A stretch of DNA of 64,000 bases from Acanthochlamys bracteata (lineage: Eukaryota; Streptophyta; Magnoliopsida; Pandanales; Velloziaceae), in the NCBI GenBank assembly GCA_019914995.1, contig CM034139.1:4752461-4816460 (forward strand), in the 5' to 3' direction. Below the pieces are notes generated by a model, which worked only from the letters and a program-made list of their open reading frames with translations, was not told where the DNA came from and did not search any database. The position numbers and the translations under genes were made by a program. Shown piece after piece: positions 25,502 to 38,050 of the stretch. How positions within the stretch are numbered: the first letter of the stretch is position 1; each line of letters starts with the position of its first letter.

Positions 25502-26631
25502 ATGAAAAAGACAGAAACCCGAAGAGATCAATCAATGGCGTTTGCACCAACAGAGCCCCGGGCAACTCCACCGAAGCTCTCCTACTCTTCTCTACCATCA
25601 ACGAAGCGCTCAGCCGCCTCACCGTTTTCCCCGGGACTAGCAACGCCTCCGCTTCGTCGCCCTGTTGCTGTTCCCTTTCTCTGGGAAGAAGCACCAGGAA
25701 AACCATTAAAAACACTTTCTGTATCAGATTCTAGCGAAGGAACACCATCACCGACGACTGTTCTCGATGGGCCTTATATTCTTCGTAGGCCGCCGGGTGA
25801 TTGGTGTCATTCTTTCTCTGCTGGTGATGAGAAGTTTTTAGAAAAAATTCTTAGAGCGAAGCAAAGTGAATATAAACCAGAGAATAACAAGAAGAAGAAG
25901 ATGTCAATGGCTTTAGATTCTTGGTTGAAATCGAATAAATCTATTTCAATGGTTGATAACGTTCAAGTTCCTACTGCTGTTACTACTGCTTCAGAAGAAG
26001 AAGAAGATGGAAAAAAGATTGAAGTCAAGATTAGAAGGTTTAGAAGGCACAGAAGCTTGGTTGGTGTTTCTTCTTTTTCTGCTTCACGTTTTTGGGTAAG
26101 TGATTAAAATTTCAATTTGTTTTCATTAAATGATTTAGTTATTTTGTTCAAATTCTTGTCATTTTAGTCTGATTAATTTTGCATTGAAGTTTTGGTTACT
26201 GATAGAAACGAAAAGAAAAGTTTTTTGGATGATTTGTCATTGCTAGGCAACGAATAATATGGATCTTATTAATCATATAACAACTCTTCATATTCCAAAA
26301 TTACCCAAAATTAGTTTTCTTCATTCTAATCAACACATGAAAGTTCATCATGTTTAACTATGTTGCCAACCATTGTTGACAAGCTTTGGCTTGCTAGTTT
26401 TGATTAAGTTGTACATGTACAGCTTTCAACACTGACTTTGATTCCTTTCTTAAACTTCAACCAAAAAACTGAAACTATCGCTGAAAAAGTCCACTGACTC
26501 GCGTCATTTGGATAATGATAGTTTTTTTTTTTTCATAATGTTCCTTTCTTCCTAATATGTAACCATTGCAGGCTGGCATTAAGGGAAGCTTCAAGCAGGT
26601 CGCTGTCGTACCACGATGGAGAAAAGACTAA
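25502..26631 (+). CDS. DUF688-type plant protein, 217 residues
   Basis: Exon 1 is 25502-26095 and exon 2 is 26572-26631. The join is in phase 0, with GTAAGT and TTGCAG at the borders. The signature VPFLWEEAPGKP (about residues 57-68) is the hallmark of the plant DUF688 family, whose biochemical role is not known to me. Around it lie a Pro/Ser-rich N-terminus and the segment LDGPYILRRPPGDW. A lysine-rich stretch (NNKKKKMSM) and an acidic patch (SEEEEDGKK) precede an arginine-rich end (KIRRFRRHRSLVG); the short last exon encodes the basic tail. The basic patches suggest nuclear location, which is inference. A second in-frame ATG at residue 12 is a possible alternative start. No membrane segment is visible. 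Confidence 0.85.
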
Positions 26632-28371
26632 CGTTCTTCATGTTCGTCAAGCTCCATTCTCATGTTGCATGGTGTTGTTGATTTGATTTCAACCGTAACA
26701 TTTCATTTGATCGATGAATTTACATACGTTTCCTTTGTACATATACGGACTTGGTGATCTATGCAAAAACTATTAGATGTGCTTGTTCTGTTTTTATGTA
26801 TAGTCTGATTTAATGCATATTTAGAATTGCTGATCTAGATTTTTTAAATTTTATTTCAGCTGTTAGTTTTATTATAAATGTCTTACTGTATTTTTAAAAT
26901 TTTTGAAAATTTAAAAAATATAGATGAACTGTATGCCAAAAAATTATATATATATATATATTGTTATTATCTTTTTGAAGTAAAACTAAAAGCTTGTTTT
27001 AAAAAAATTCAAAATAATTTTTTTAAAAAATTTATTTATTTTAAGCAATTCTTAACGATCTCTAACAAAAGTACACGTTCAGGCTAAAAAGTTTTTCAGG
27101 AAAGAGCAGTGCTTCCTTTAATTGTATAGAAAACAATAGATATATGAAAATAAGTAAGAACGTGTTACCTATCATCTAAAATTTTATTTTTTTAAAATTT
27201 CTTTTTAATAAAATAAGTAAATAATTTAAAAATAATTTTTTTAAAATTTAAATTTAAAATTTACTGTTAATATAAAATTAACATAAAAATCCTTTTATTA
27301 AATATTTAAATTTTATTTTTTAACTCATTTTTAAAAAAGTAATATCACTTTAAGATAAACACATTATAAAATGTATCAAAATGTTCTTACTGTTCTTAAA
27401 GTTCGATCAAATCACTCAATCTTTTATTTCGACTTAGAACCCCAGGACACTTTGAAAATTCATGAAATTTTATATGTAGATAGTTTTTAAACTTTTATAA
27501 ACATTCAATAGTTCTAATTTTTAGAAATTGTAAATACAAATTAGCTTTGAGTGTTTGGTCCTCGTGTTGACGAACTCTAGGAGCGAGGTGGATGAAAATC
27601 TATTCATTGCCACTATTAGCATGTGTTGGTTCATACATGGACTTCTATTTTATCAAATATCACTATGATATTTGAGTTCAAGTCAAAGTGAACACTCTCG
27701 GTGTACGCTGTGTTGTTTGTTAAGATATGTTTCACTTTTTTTTTAACGCTATTTTGTTTTTCAAATTTTAAATTTGATATATTTTACGTATTTTAATTAT
27801 TATATTAAAATTTAAATTTATTTTTATATCGAATTCACTTTCACTAAAATTTTAGTACAAATTACAATTCATGAATTTTCACTTTAATTCTATTTTTATT
27901 AAGCTTCACTTATTAACAAATTGTATTTTTACAAACTCACATTCATAACATTCACTTTTAAGAAAATAAAATAATTCCTACAAATGAGTTTCCAAAAAAT
28001 GACAAAAGAATAAATTAATTAATTACAAAAAAAAAGCTATTTTAAAAAAATTATTTTGAATCACTATATATTGTGTTGATGCGATGCTAGCAAGCCCTAC
28101 ATATTGAGAGAAGCATACTTGTCATAAGAAATAGTGGTATTACAGTTGGTCTCCGAAATTGTGAACTACATCTTTGAGCACTTATTCTAAGATTCTTATC
28201 CTAACTTAACGTACAGTAGAGAAAGTGGTTTATAAAGATGCAAAAAATAGCACTTTAAGAGATTTTACTATTCTGAAAAAATATATAAATATTTGGTATG
28301 TTCGTCGATAACTAAGGTAATTAAGAGGCCAAGGTTGCTAAGGCACTGCATACATATATATTGTTGCACCG
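26632..28371. other. AT-rich intergenic region
   Basis: No gene seen. 26632-26860 is the probable 3' untranslated region of the DUF688 gene. A (TA)n run lies at 26945-26961. 26990-27350 and 27720-28060 are very AT-rich and carry degenerate repeat blocks. The frame at 26878-27087 is low-complexity (Phe, Lys, Ile) and is not credible as a gene. Confidence 0.6.
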
Positions 28372-29207
28372 TTATTTGAAATAGGTTGAAACAGAATAAT
28401 TCCAACCAGAAACCTGCCCTCTTCTCTTTCTATAGTTTGCCTTGAAGAAAGCCTGCCTCAGTCTTTTGGTTCTTGCAGTGAGCTCCATGTCAGGGTTCTG
28501 TTCCATTGAACTCTTCAACTCTTCCAATGTTTCCAACTCAATCCTTGAATTGACATCTTCAACCTTCCCCTTCTCCAACTCCTCCTATATATTTGAATAA
28601 AAACAGTGAATAACATCTGGTTAGGTTTACGACATCTAATTTTATGCCATGATTGCATGCTGTCCGTCAGTATTTGATCGATTACCTGGACGTTATGGAT
28701 GAGGGATTTAAGGCTGTTGATCTTCCTATGAGGCCACCTTGCAATTCCAAGCTCTCTACATTTCTTCTTGAGCACTGTCAATCCAACGTTGATCTCCTCC
28801 GCTGCTCTGGTTATCGGCATACAGAAGTACTTACTTATGTCGTCGTACTGCATTCCGCTTAACCTCGAAGCAACATCTCTTGTTCTCTTCTTCCCCTTCT
28901 CTGTTTGATCTGTAGAGTTGTTCATGTTGTTGTTGTTGCTGTTACATGATTGTACTGTGACAGAGCATAGATTGTTGGAGTTTTCATTCCAAGTGAATGC
29001 GTCGAGATCGATGTCGTCGAACTGGAATTGTTGTTGATTGCTGTATGGTGATTGAAGAATATGGAAGTGATCGTAAGGAGAGAAATGACCGAAGCTTTCT
29101 GGTAATGGCGGAACATCAATGAGACTGCTACTAGTGTTATTATCTGACCAATCTAAGAATTCTGGTTCATCTTTTAACAAGAATTTCTCAATGAGTTTGA
29201 TGTCCAT
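28372..29207 (-). CDS. RKD: RKD-type RWP-RK transcription factor
   Basis: Two exons on the minus strand, 29207-28686 and 28584-28372, join in phase 0 (CAG|GTAA and TATAG|GAG) to give 244 residues. The RWP-RK domain spans about residues 118-172, with ISKYFCMPITRAAEEINVG, LKKKCRELGIARWPHRK and the signature RWPHRK at 157-162. A leucine-rich coiled-coil (EELEKGKVEDVNSRIELETL) follows, where other RKDs also have one. No GAF-like or PB1 domain is present, which separates RKD from NLP. The N-terminus is acidic and Asn/Gln-rich, as in activation regions. RKDs are nuclear DNA-binding proteins that control egg-cell identity and early embryo patterning in Arabidopsis; the role here is inferred. The next gene on the same strand (NDUFA3-like) ends about 600 bases upstream. 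Confidence 0.93.
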
Positions 29208-29805
29208 TAATTGTATAGAAATCTCTCACCGAGTTTCTTGTTTTGGGTTCGAATTTATATAGAATCATCATTAATTATGAAGAAAGACGAACATGATAAT
29301 CAGGGGAAGTAAATGATCGTTGTGCGTTGAAGTGCGACTCTAATTAACGATCAATAATAACCGGTTATGGGAGTTCGTCACTTTCATTTCATTAAATTTT
29401 CGTTCCAAATTGAACGTATCCAACAAATACAATGCACACATTTACCGTACTGAATTATCGATATGTGAAACTAATAATGGTTTAATCTAATCTAATTTGG
29501 ACTGATTTATTATCATTAAACAACTATCCTTAATAAGGCCCAAATAATTGGGCCCATATCGGTCCAAAGTTTCAGCGACATTAATGTCTAGTTTTTATTT
29601 CAACAAATGCCTCATGTTGTACACCGTCAGATTCCGCGTAGCATCCGCGTAGCAACAAAGTTGTATGACACTGATGGAAACAAGAGAAAATCTGGCATCC
29701 TACACTCTCTCAGAGTTAAAACAAGCCAAAGAGAAACTCAGTTGAACTGTTTTAAGTTTTAGAGAAACAAATGGAAATCAAGATTGCGCAGAATCCACAA
29801 ACGCT
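29208..29805. other. RKD upstream region
   Basis: This gap lies between the RKD start codon and the 3' end of the NDUFA3-like gene, both on the minus strand, so it should hold the RKD promoter. It contains a cluster of GGCCCA motifs (separate entry) and a small tandem duplication of CCGCGTAGCA at 29636-29657. No coding frame is supported. Confidence 0.6.
29537..29556 (-). promoter_or_regulatory. GGCCCA and palindromic TGGGCCCA cluster
   Basis: GGCCCA at 29537-29542 and the palindrome TGGGCCCA at 29549-29556 lie about 330 bases upstream of the RKD start codon. They match site II (TGGGCY) elements in both orientations. Whether they act on RKD is inferred from position only. Confidence 0.45.
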
Positions 29806-32029
29806 TCATGATGACTTTGGATTTTTCCCGGTGACTCCAGCAACAACCTGGAAGCCATTCACCCCAACCAAAGAAAAAGACATTAGGCCTTTGAGGTTGA
29901 AGATATATTCATACCATTTGTCCTAACAAACATGTTAATAAAATGCAGAACGTTCTGGTGAAAACCAGAACGTCCAATGTCTTATTGCATAGCAATACAC
30001 ATTTATAACTTTTGATGTGTGTGAATTTGGTTAAGCATGGCGGTTCTGGAATTAGCACTCACACAATAGCTCCTGCTAAGGTGATGTTGCAAAGATGTAT
30101 ATTATCACAAACATTGAGTCAAATAAGAAATTTGCTGGTCACTTCCAAGTTTTCAGGTAATGCACCACAAAATTGGAATAACATCACAGACTTCTGTCGA
30201 TTTTTTTATGATGGTTTCTTAGGAAAACGTTTCCAAGTGTTCAGTGTATCCTATGAGGATCAAGGGGAAAAAATGGTGCTGGCATTCAAATCTTCTTTTT
30301 TCTTGAATATAAGTAACATTTAGAAGTTAGAAATTGAGCATACATCACTTAGAGCTGGTTGAGGAACTTGCTTGGCTGAGTCAAATGAATCCAAAATTGG
30401 CCTCACCACAGCAGGAAGAAAGAGACCTGAAATTGACAAGTTTGTTGATTATCGGAACCAAAGAACCACAATATTCATGCGTATCATATCATTGAAACCA
30501 AAGAGGTAAAAAGCAATCCAACGCTACAAATAACCACTAGCAAAAAACAGAAAGTAAGCAGATTGTGGAATGTGCTACATATAGAAAGGATCACACATAT
30601 TTAGACATATGCAGGTCTAATTATACTTAGACAAACTGTAAAATGAGCAATCACTAATTGGATTTTACAATTCTAAAACAAATTAAAGGCAGAGAACATG
30701 TTCTTAAAGCATCTGAAATCCTTAATATGCTACGGCACATAATCACAAAAGCAAGATTCATACTTTTAAATTGTCAACTAGTCGACTCATAGAATCGCTG
30801 CATCTCATTCCTCCATAGATTGACCTTGAAACAACTCAGACTCGATGATCTCCAGATACTTATGTTGGTCAGCTGCAGCTAGCCACAATGGCACATATAA
30901 CTAGATCAAGGAAACTCAACTGGGAGTAAAAAGTCACCAACATGAAGACTCCAACATAAAAGGCTACTAAGAATGGATAGATTTCGAATGGAGACCCTTC
31001 CACAATCAGAGGACATCGATGCATAATAATCTCGAAATGAAAGTGTGCAAATATATAAAGTTTCATATAACCTCATCGTCACCACCAAGATCGACCCATA
31101 GGTGGTGATATCGATGTTTCAAATGAAAGTTCTTTTGATGAGAGAGCAAATATCACTAAAGAAGTGGACTGGTGGTAGAGGCCAAGAGTGGGGAAGGGAA
31201 GTGTGGATGAAAATGAAAATTCAAGTAAAAGTGCTGGAGAAATAAGTATAATCTAATAAAACAATATCACAACGTTTGCCCAAATATACATTCATTGCTT
31301 CTACGATGTAAAATGATTTTCACTTCAGGCACCAAACTATTTAAACATTACATTCATCATAACATAGGCAATATAAAGCGTCGCTAAAGAAAGACACCTA
31401 ACAAAACCCCGGATAGTAGGAATGTTGCATAGCTGCTTCACGTAAGGTTCAGACAAACAAAAACTATATCTTGGGCATAGCTTTTAAAAAAGTAAGCTGT
31501 CCATTTCAATCAAATATATAGCTTGATCCTTCTAACGGATCAACTTTAAAACATCTTCCAATTGAACGATCCTCACAAATTTTCAACACTATGAAGAGCA
31601 AAGCTCAGTTGGCAGTATGTACAACAGAGAAACTGTACGAGTAAAATTGCTTCCGTAGTAACCCTCCGGTAAAACATTTTCTCCACTAATCATACCAGTA
31701 CGCAAAGATGACACATTCAAGAATAAGATAATTCCACACCAGTCTAAATTGTTCGAACTTCTAATCCGCGATAATGAAGAGCTACGCCTATTGCGTGCTA
31801 CACGGGAAATCATCGGAATTTCAACAAAGAATCAAAACTTATAGAAAAGTTAAATCAATTTGCTCAATAAAAAACAAACAAATTTCAATAAATCAAAATT
31901 CAACAGAAGAAAAAGATCATATGAAAACGAGATGGAATTTAAATCAGTACCAACGCCAGCGATGAGGCAGGAAGCTGCAACAACTGGCTCCTGCACCACG
32001 AAAATCTTAAGCTTCTCCATTACCGGCAT
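29806..32029 (-). CDS. NDUFA3: Complex I accessory subunit, NDUFA3/B9-like
   Basis: Three small exons, 32029-31951, 30426-30344 and 29847-29806, join with matching phases (1, then 0) to give 67 residues. The protein begins MPVMEKLKIFVVQEPVVAAS, contains one hydrophobic helix (about residues 13-36, ending LFLPAVVRPILDS) and ends VPQPALSDVVAGVTGKN plus a short tail. The EPV..AS..AG...FLP pattern matches the single-helix NDUFA3 (B9) subunit of mitochondrial complex I, and small plant proteins of about 65 residues show the same sequence. It should sit in the inner-membrane arm of NADH dehydrogenase. A second ATG at 32020 would shorten it by three residues. Introns of about 1.5 kb and 0.5 kb dwarf the coding sequence. 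The gene call is firm; the subunit name rests on my recall of the family. Confidence 0.8.
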
Positions 32030-32218
32030 CTTTCCTTTCAAATTTCAGCTTCTGCTTCACACCGGCGAGAATATAGAGAAGAAACCAGATTCATTCGCCA
32101 CAAAGGAGACTATTATTCTTAATCACAAGTGATATTATGCAAATAACCCCTTTGGCAGTTTGGAAATTAATTTCTGGTAGACTTTTAACATTGCCTATTA
32201 ACGGGCTATTAATAAGTC

Positions 32219-32224
32219 GGCCCA
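32219..32224 (-). promoter_or_regulatory. Site II-like motif upstream of NDUFA3-like gene
   Basis: GGCCCA on the plus strand is TGGGCC in the direction of the minus-strand gene, about 190 bases before its start codon. Site II elements are known from promoters of plant genes for mitochondrial respiratory proteins, which fits the product. A nearby GGGCT at 32203-32207 has no leading T and is not a full match. Confidence 0.4.
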
Positions 32225-32609
32225 ACACTGGTTATTAAAATCAAAGAAAAGAATTCTCTTGTCTGATTGCCCAACGAACTAAATGGATTCATGTACTTGG
32301 TACAGACGAGTACAAATCAAGCTCGAATCGTGTGAACCCAGTTCATATTTTCACAAGCTGATTTTTTAAAAATTGTAAAGGTAGCTTACAGCTCAAAGCT
32401 TATACATAGATTTCTATTTTTAAGCAGAAAAAGCACTAATAATAGTGCTAGCTGGCTTTTTTTTAAAAGTGGGCTAATAATAGTAATGTTAGGTTTCAAG
32501 TTGGGGAGAGAAATCTCTTCTTCTCTTTTTTATTGTTGTTTTCTTGTTTGTTTTTCAGTTCTTTGTTATCAGTCACTTCAACAGTCTAACAAATAAATGC
32601 AAGAGTTTT

Positions 32610-32860
32610 AGGAACGTTTAAAAATATATATCAAATAAAATTTTTTAAAATAAAAAATATTTTTATTTTTTAAAAAAATAAAATTTATTTTTTTTACTTC
32701 TAAAAAAATAATAAAAATATATAATAAAAAAATTTTATTCTATAAAACTTTTATATATTTTCTAAATTTTAAAATAAATTTTTTATATATTTATAAAAAA
32801 AATATATATATATATATATAATTAAAAAATAATTTTTGAAAAGCTTAACCAAACGCGAAT
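32610..32860 (+). mobile_element. AT-rich MITE, same family as 55591-55851
   Basis: The internal part shares the block TTACTTCTAAAAAAATAATA, then AAAATAT..AATAAAAA, then TTTCTAAATTTT and TTTTTATATATTTATAAAA, in the same order as the copy at 55591-55851. The right end reads AACCAAACGC and the left end GAACGTTTAAA, a worn version of the CGTTTGG/CCAAACRC termini of the other copy. A (TA)n run at 32802-32821 has expanded inside it. No target duplication is clear. Confidence 0.5.
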
Positions 32861-33239
32861 TAGCTTTCTCTACTCTCTATTGTAAGTTCAACTTTTTACC
32901 AATGTCCCTATACTATTAGTTCCTCCAAAATTTTGATATAATTTCGAATTTTCTAAGATCAAATTAGTTTCTTAGTTTTTTTGGTGTTTGAAATGGGTTT
33001 TGTGTTTCATCCATCTCTGGGAATGAAATCTTGGGGAAGGATTGTTTTCTTTTTTTACCTTGAAAAGATTGGATTGGGTTAGTTTTTAGATTTTCTCAAT
33101 TTTGTTTCTTTTAAATTGTGTTGTGATCAAGTCGACGATGGCTCTTTTCTTGCTGCATATGGTTTCTAGCTTTTGAAATTTGAACTGATACTTTATCCCA
33201 AAGAGAACAAAGTCCACAGTCACTCATAATTGTCCTTGT

Positions 33240-36200
33240 ATGTCATCTTTGGAGACAATGTCTTCATCTTCTGCTTCAACGTCAAGCTTCAAGGGAGTCT
33301 CAATCTCTGATAGGCATTCTATAGAGGAGAACGTGCTCTTCTGCGACGGCCTCAAGGTAACTAAACCAACTTAGATCGTGATTTCAAGTTGTTTTTTTCA
33401 GTGATTGAGGTTGCGAGAACTTATTCGTTTCTTTAAGTATATATGTTACAGCTATTAGCTAATGTGATTATGTAAGTTTTGATGGAGCATGGCCCTTTTA
33501 GGAGTATATTTATGTTTGAAATTTATATACTCTCCATTGAAGTGATGTTGGTGAATTATTTTGCAAAGGCTATTCAGCAATTGAAGATAAAACATGGCAG
33601 TACCATGAAATGGCTTTCTGGTTATCATATTGGTTATTTCAAACACATTGAGCACTTCTTTTGGACAAGCCATCTTATTGTCTTAGTTTTACATAAAAGA
33701 CTTGTTCCATTATCATTGTCATCGTCAATGGCAGTGAATTATCATTTTTCATATTCAGTTTGTAAATTTCTTATTTTTATCAATACACTGGTCGGGGTCC
33801 TGCGAAAACCCTCTGCCGCGACACAGGCAATTCCTCAAAAAATATATAAGTAAATAAATAAAAATAAAAAGAAGGGAAAAGAAAAGTAGTCAATTATGGG
33901 TGGATGTATTGCAACTGAATGCCACGAACATCTCACTCATCTGAACTTCTACATTTTTTTCTTTTTCTTCTTTTGTAAGGTAAGAGTTATTTTGTTGGGC
34001 CACTTTACTTGATCTCAATGATGACCGGGGAACAGTTTCTTATAATAGTAATTCCTCATGACATGTTGTTTTGATTCTCTGAGCTTCCTACTTGTCTCTT
34101 GCAGTTATTTGGAGGAGTCCATGATATTGAACTTATTTAGAAAACGCTTGAGTTTATTTGATTATTTGCTTTATCTTTTTGCATAGTACATTTGTTAAAA
34201 GGCCTAATATGGTGGAATACACATCAGTACTGATTGCAACTGTCCATTGTGTTATTAGGACTTGAAGAATCTACATATCAAGCTTTACTCAGCAGCCGAA
34301 TTCTTTGAACTTTCTTACATGAATGATGATCAGAAAGAGATGTATGTGAACTTTAAGGCCAATTTGGAGTTTTTGAGGCTTGGATGATTAGGAGTATGTT
34401 CTTTTTATGACATACATTTTCTTATATTGCCTGCAAGATAGAGTGGTGACCACCTTAAAGGATTATGTGGCCAAGGCTCTTGTCATTGCTATGAATCATT
34501 TGAGCTCAGTATCATATGAGGTGAACACTACCGTCGATGATCGGGTTGATGAGGTCTACCAATCAGAGTTCAGAGTCTCTTGCATTGAACAGGTACAGCA
34601 CATCTACTGTTTTTATGATTAAAGTGAGCTTATGTTTGGAGGCATTGAGATAAATGCTTTTAAGGATTAGTGGTTAATATGATGTAACCATAACTGGAAA
34701 CTAATAAAAGAGATGTGATAGATGCAATTATCTTGTAAGCATAGAGTGAAATGATTCTCTGGTCTACTAACTTGTTATTCTTTCATTTCAGAGAATGAGG
34801 GCATGCCAAGGATACATTGACGAGCAGGGCCTTTCTCAACAGTCATTGATGATTACAACCCCTAGATATCATAAGCGTTACATATACCCAGGCATGCACA
34901 AACCCTCACATGTTTGTCTATGCTATTATAAATTTTAAGTCATCCTTACTTGTATATCTAAGTTTATAAATCCTACTGCATAGGTTTTGCCTTAGTAGCT
35001 GTGAACCCTTGATAATGAAAAAGTTTTTCATATAGAATGTATGGAAGTTATGTTGATTCCAACTTTCCTTCATTTCAAAAACTGAAAGCAAACATCAGGC
35101 CCTAATTCCATGACCACCTTGCCTGAACTAGAAACACAAGTTTCAGAAATGTGTCAACAGTCAAATATAGAATTGGAGGAAAATGAACCACAGGACAGTG
35201 AACCACAAACTTTCCAAACTGATTCTCCCCCAATGGATGACCCAGCTGTTGAGGAAAGGTCACCTGAATTGCAGGAAAAGAAGCTACAGGATGTAGAACT
35301 CCGGGAGTTGCAAAATGATAATTCTCTTCCTCTGGATCACCTTCCAATCAGAGAAAGGCCACCTACATTCTGGTAATCATTGTTTAAGATCCTCCTAGCA
35401 GTGAACTTCTGTAGTTTTGCAACTTTGTAAGAGGAATTAATAAATTAACTATTCCATTCAGGAAAGCACGCTCTTCTTCACCTCCCGTACGAGCACGCTC
35501 TGTATCACCTTCTCGAAAATCCCATGTTCCATCACCTTCACCATATGCCGGCGAAGTCTTTCTTACAGGTAGTGCTTCAGTGGTTTGTCAAATGTAGACC
35601 TCCAATCAAATAAGTTCACTCTATTAAGATGTGGGATCAGGGAATGTCCTGCTGATTTTACTTTTGTTGCTCCTTTATTTGTGTACAGAAATAAGACCAC
35701 CTTCTGCAATTCCGTCTTTGAATCCACTTGCCCATTCAGGATCAGTTTCATGCAAAACAAATTTGAATTCATCAAGTGGAAGATGGGTACACAGATAATA
35801 CTTTCTTTTTATCTTAACATTCAACTATACTTTTAACTCGATCTTCAGCCTTACATGCTGCTTCTAATTTAAAAACTAATGGGAACTACGAACTAGTTTG
35901 CTGCATGGATATTTCACCATAGACAAGTTTGTATACACCGTATATGTTACTGGAGAATATGAGTTACATTTGGTAAACACTTGCTCTTTGAAATCTTTTA
36001 TAAATCTCAGAGGAAAATATAGATATAATTTGATCATAAAGACCTCTATTAGGTACTAGCTCATGCTCAAAGCAGCTTATATTTAGTTCGATAAATTGAG
36101 TTGGCTCTAGTAAATGAAATTGCTGCTCCTTTCTCCTTGCAGCACGCTTCATTGCCTAAAAGATCGGCATCAATGCGGCAACACTCTGACAGTAAAATCT

Positions 36201-36310
36201 TCAGAGGAACTGATAAATCGAGCAAGAGCAAAGGTTTCCTCAAATCCTTGCTAAGCAAGCGGAAAGCGAAGGAAGATGAGATGTTATATGCTTACTTGAA
36301 GGAATACTGA
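33240..36310 (+). CDS. ABIL: ABI-1-like (ABIL) subunit of the SCAR/WAVE complex
   Basis: Eight exons join without a frame break: 33240-33356, 34259-34341, 34442-34592, 34792-34891, 35099-35372, 35462-35568, 35689-35786 and 36143-36310, giving 365 residues. ABIL hallmarks are [55 protein letters not shown] and [15 protein letters not shown] in the N-terminal helical half. The middle is acidic and Pro-rich (about 145-240), then Ser/Arg/Pro-rich ([18 protein letters not shown]). The end is basic ([26 protein letters not shown]). ABIL proteins bind SCAR and activate ARP2/3-driven actin branching at the cell cortex. The intron after exon 4 has a GC donor (34892-34893). A second in-frame ATG lies at codon 7. 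I cannot assign it to ABIL1, 2, 3 or 4. It converges on the hydrolase gene. Confidence 0.93.
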
Positions 36311-38050
36311 CTGATTAAGTAGAACATTGTTCCTCATGCATCACAGCCCGCCTTTTTGTCAATTTGAATATTCAGCACAGGAATTAGAGTCTTGGATGGA
36401 GAAGTTCATATTCATGTTTCTTTTGTTCTTAATTTTACACAACAATTTTGCAAATAAATGTTTCACTTCAATGCTTTTTTCCATCTTGTGTATACACTAC
36501 AGGTACAACTAATTTTGGTTATTAATATTCATATTGATTACTTGCTGTATGGATTTCTCTGACTTGGATTGTTTTGTATTGGTCAACTGTAAGAATTTTG
36601 GAAAAGTTATATAATTACTAAAATGCCATCGAGCAAGTGGAGGAGCCGCCAAGTATTCAGGTATCATAAGAAGAAAGAATATTCTTATTGGAATATTACT
36701 TAATTCCTATGGAATAATCCATCGCTTTGCTCTTTAACTGTAGTTGCTTCTCTCTCCACAGGCGTTCGCTTTCGTTGCTTCCGAGAATGGATAGGAATCG
36801 ATCAATATTCTTCAAGGCAAGCTTCTGTTCTTCAGTTCTTCCCTCTCTAGCTCCTTGTTTTTAATTCTAAATTTTTTGTCTATAGGAAATTCTGTTGCTT
36901 ACGTAGTTATTTACTTGAATTCGGCTTGATCTGTGTATTGTGATATATAAGATTTTTGAATGCGCATCGATGATTTGATCCAAGGGGTTTTGAGTTTTTA
37001 CTTTCTCTGCTGATCCCGTTATAGTTGATTCTGGAACTTGGATATTGTTATTCCTGGAAGCAACGGATTGCATGACCAGCAAATTTACTATCTAGACTTA
37101 CGTGACAGAAGAAATTTTGAGAATCTTATTTCGGAAACTTTTCGTTCCAATTTGAGCTTGTTTTCAGTATGTACACAAATAGGGATTCGTGGATGGACTC
37201 AAGACAACATATGTGATTTCTCAGAACCCAGATTCGTAAATGCAGCTTGATTCTTGTGTTGTAGGTTTTCACATGACAATAATAAATCCTATTAACAGTT
37301 TGATCTGTCCGCAAATTGAAGTAGACTGTCTGCAGTACAGTTGACGTATTTTTCTATGCATGGCAAATTTGCAGGTGCGTTGAATGACCAATCGTCCCAA
37401 AAGGCGTGGATAGAGGAGTTTAATTGACCAATTCAGTAAGCTTTGAAATTCTTTCTTGAACAATTCTTTAGGCTTCGTAGGCATGTTACAATGTTCCATT
37501 TTGCTGTAATGTTTAATGGTTGCTAGAAGATACCTCCCGGTAACTTGATTTAGTTATGAAATAAATTTCCCGATAGCTGGCATGGATACCAGATAAGGTA
37601 GTAACTAAGGTTTCTGTCGACCAGGGTTATTGAATGTTTATCAAGAAGCAGAAAAGGAACAAACATAACAGAACCACAACAAACCTTTAATTGTGTTGCT
37701 TTCCAGAAAGTAAGAGAAAAATTTTGAACCTAAAATGAACATGTTTTGAAAGCTTGCAGATGATATGATTGTTGAGTCTTAATAGTATTATACTTTCTGT
37801 GTGAGTGGATGGTTTATATCTTGCAGGAGCATTCCTTCACTTGCAAGGTTTCTATAGTCGAGCTTCTGATTTGGGCCCGTCCTTGCAATGAGTTGGGGAA
37901 GTTTATAGATCATTAAAATTCTTCGAATCAAACCTCCTCAGAATTTGAAGATTACTTCCGTTTTGCAGGTTAACATAGATTTATTAATACTATGTTCTAA
38001 AATCCTGTACTAAATGAAAATTATGCACGTTTCTGCAACATAATTATACC
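36311..38050. other. Spacer between convergent ABIL and hydrolase genes
   Basis: The ends are the 3' flanks of two convergent genes. Between them I see several splice-like signals and short frames but no recognisable protein. A 26-codon frame begins at 36632 (MPSSKWRSRQVFRYHKKK) and another short one at 36789; neither is supported. A non-coding transcript cannot be excluded. Confidence 0.5.

Larger units (their letters stand above)
32030..33239. other. Divergent spacer between NDUFA3-like and ABIL genes
   Basis: Two genes diverge from here. The left end holds the NDUFA3-like leader and a GGCCCA motif at 32219-32224. A MITE-like AT-rich element fills about 32610-32860. The last 350 bases before 33240 are the likely ABIL promoter and leader. 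No open frame is supported. Confidence 0.6.

Noticed and set aside
30012..30323. Plus-strand 103-residue frame
   Set aside because: Lies inside an intron of the NDUFA3-like gene on the other strand and resembles no protein.
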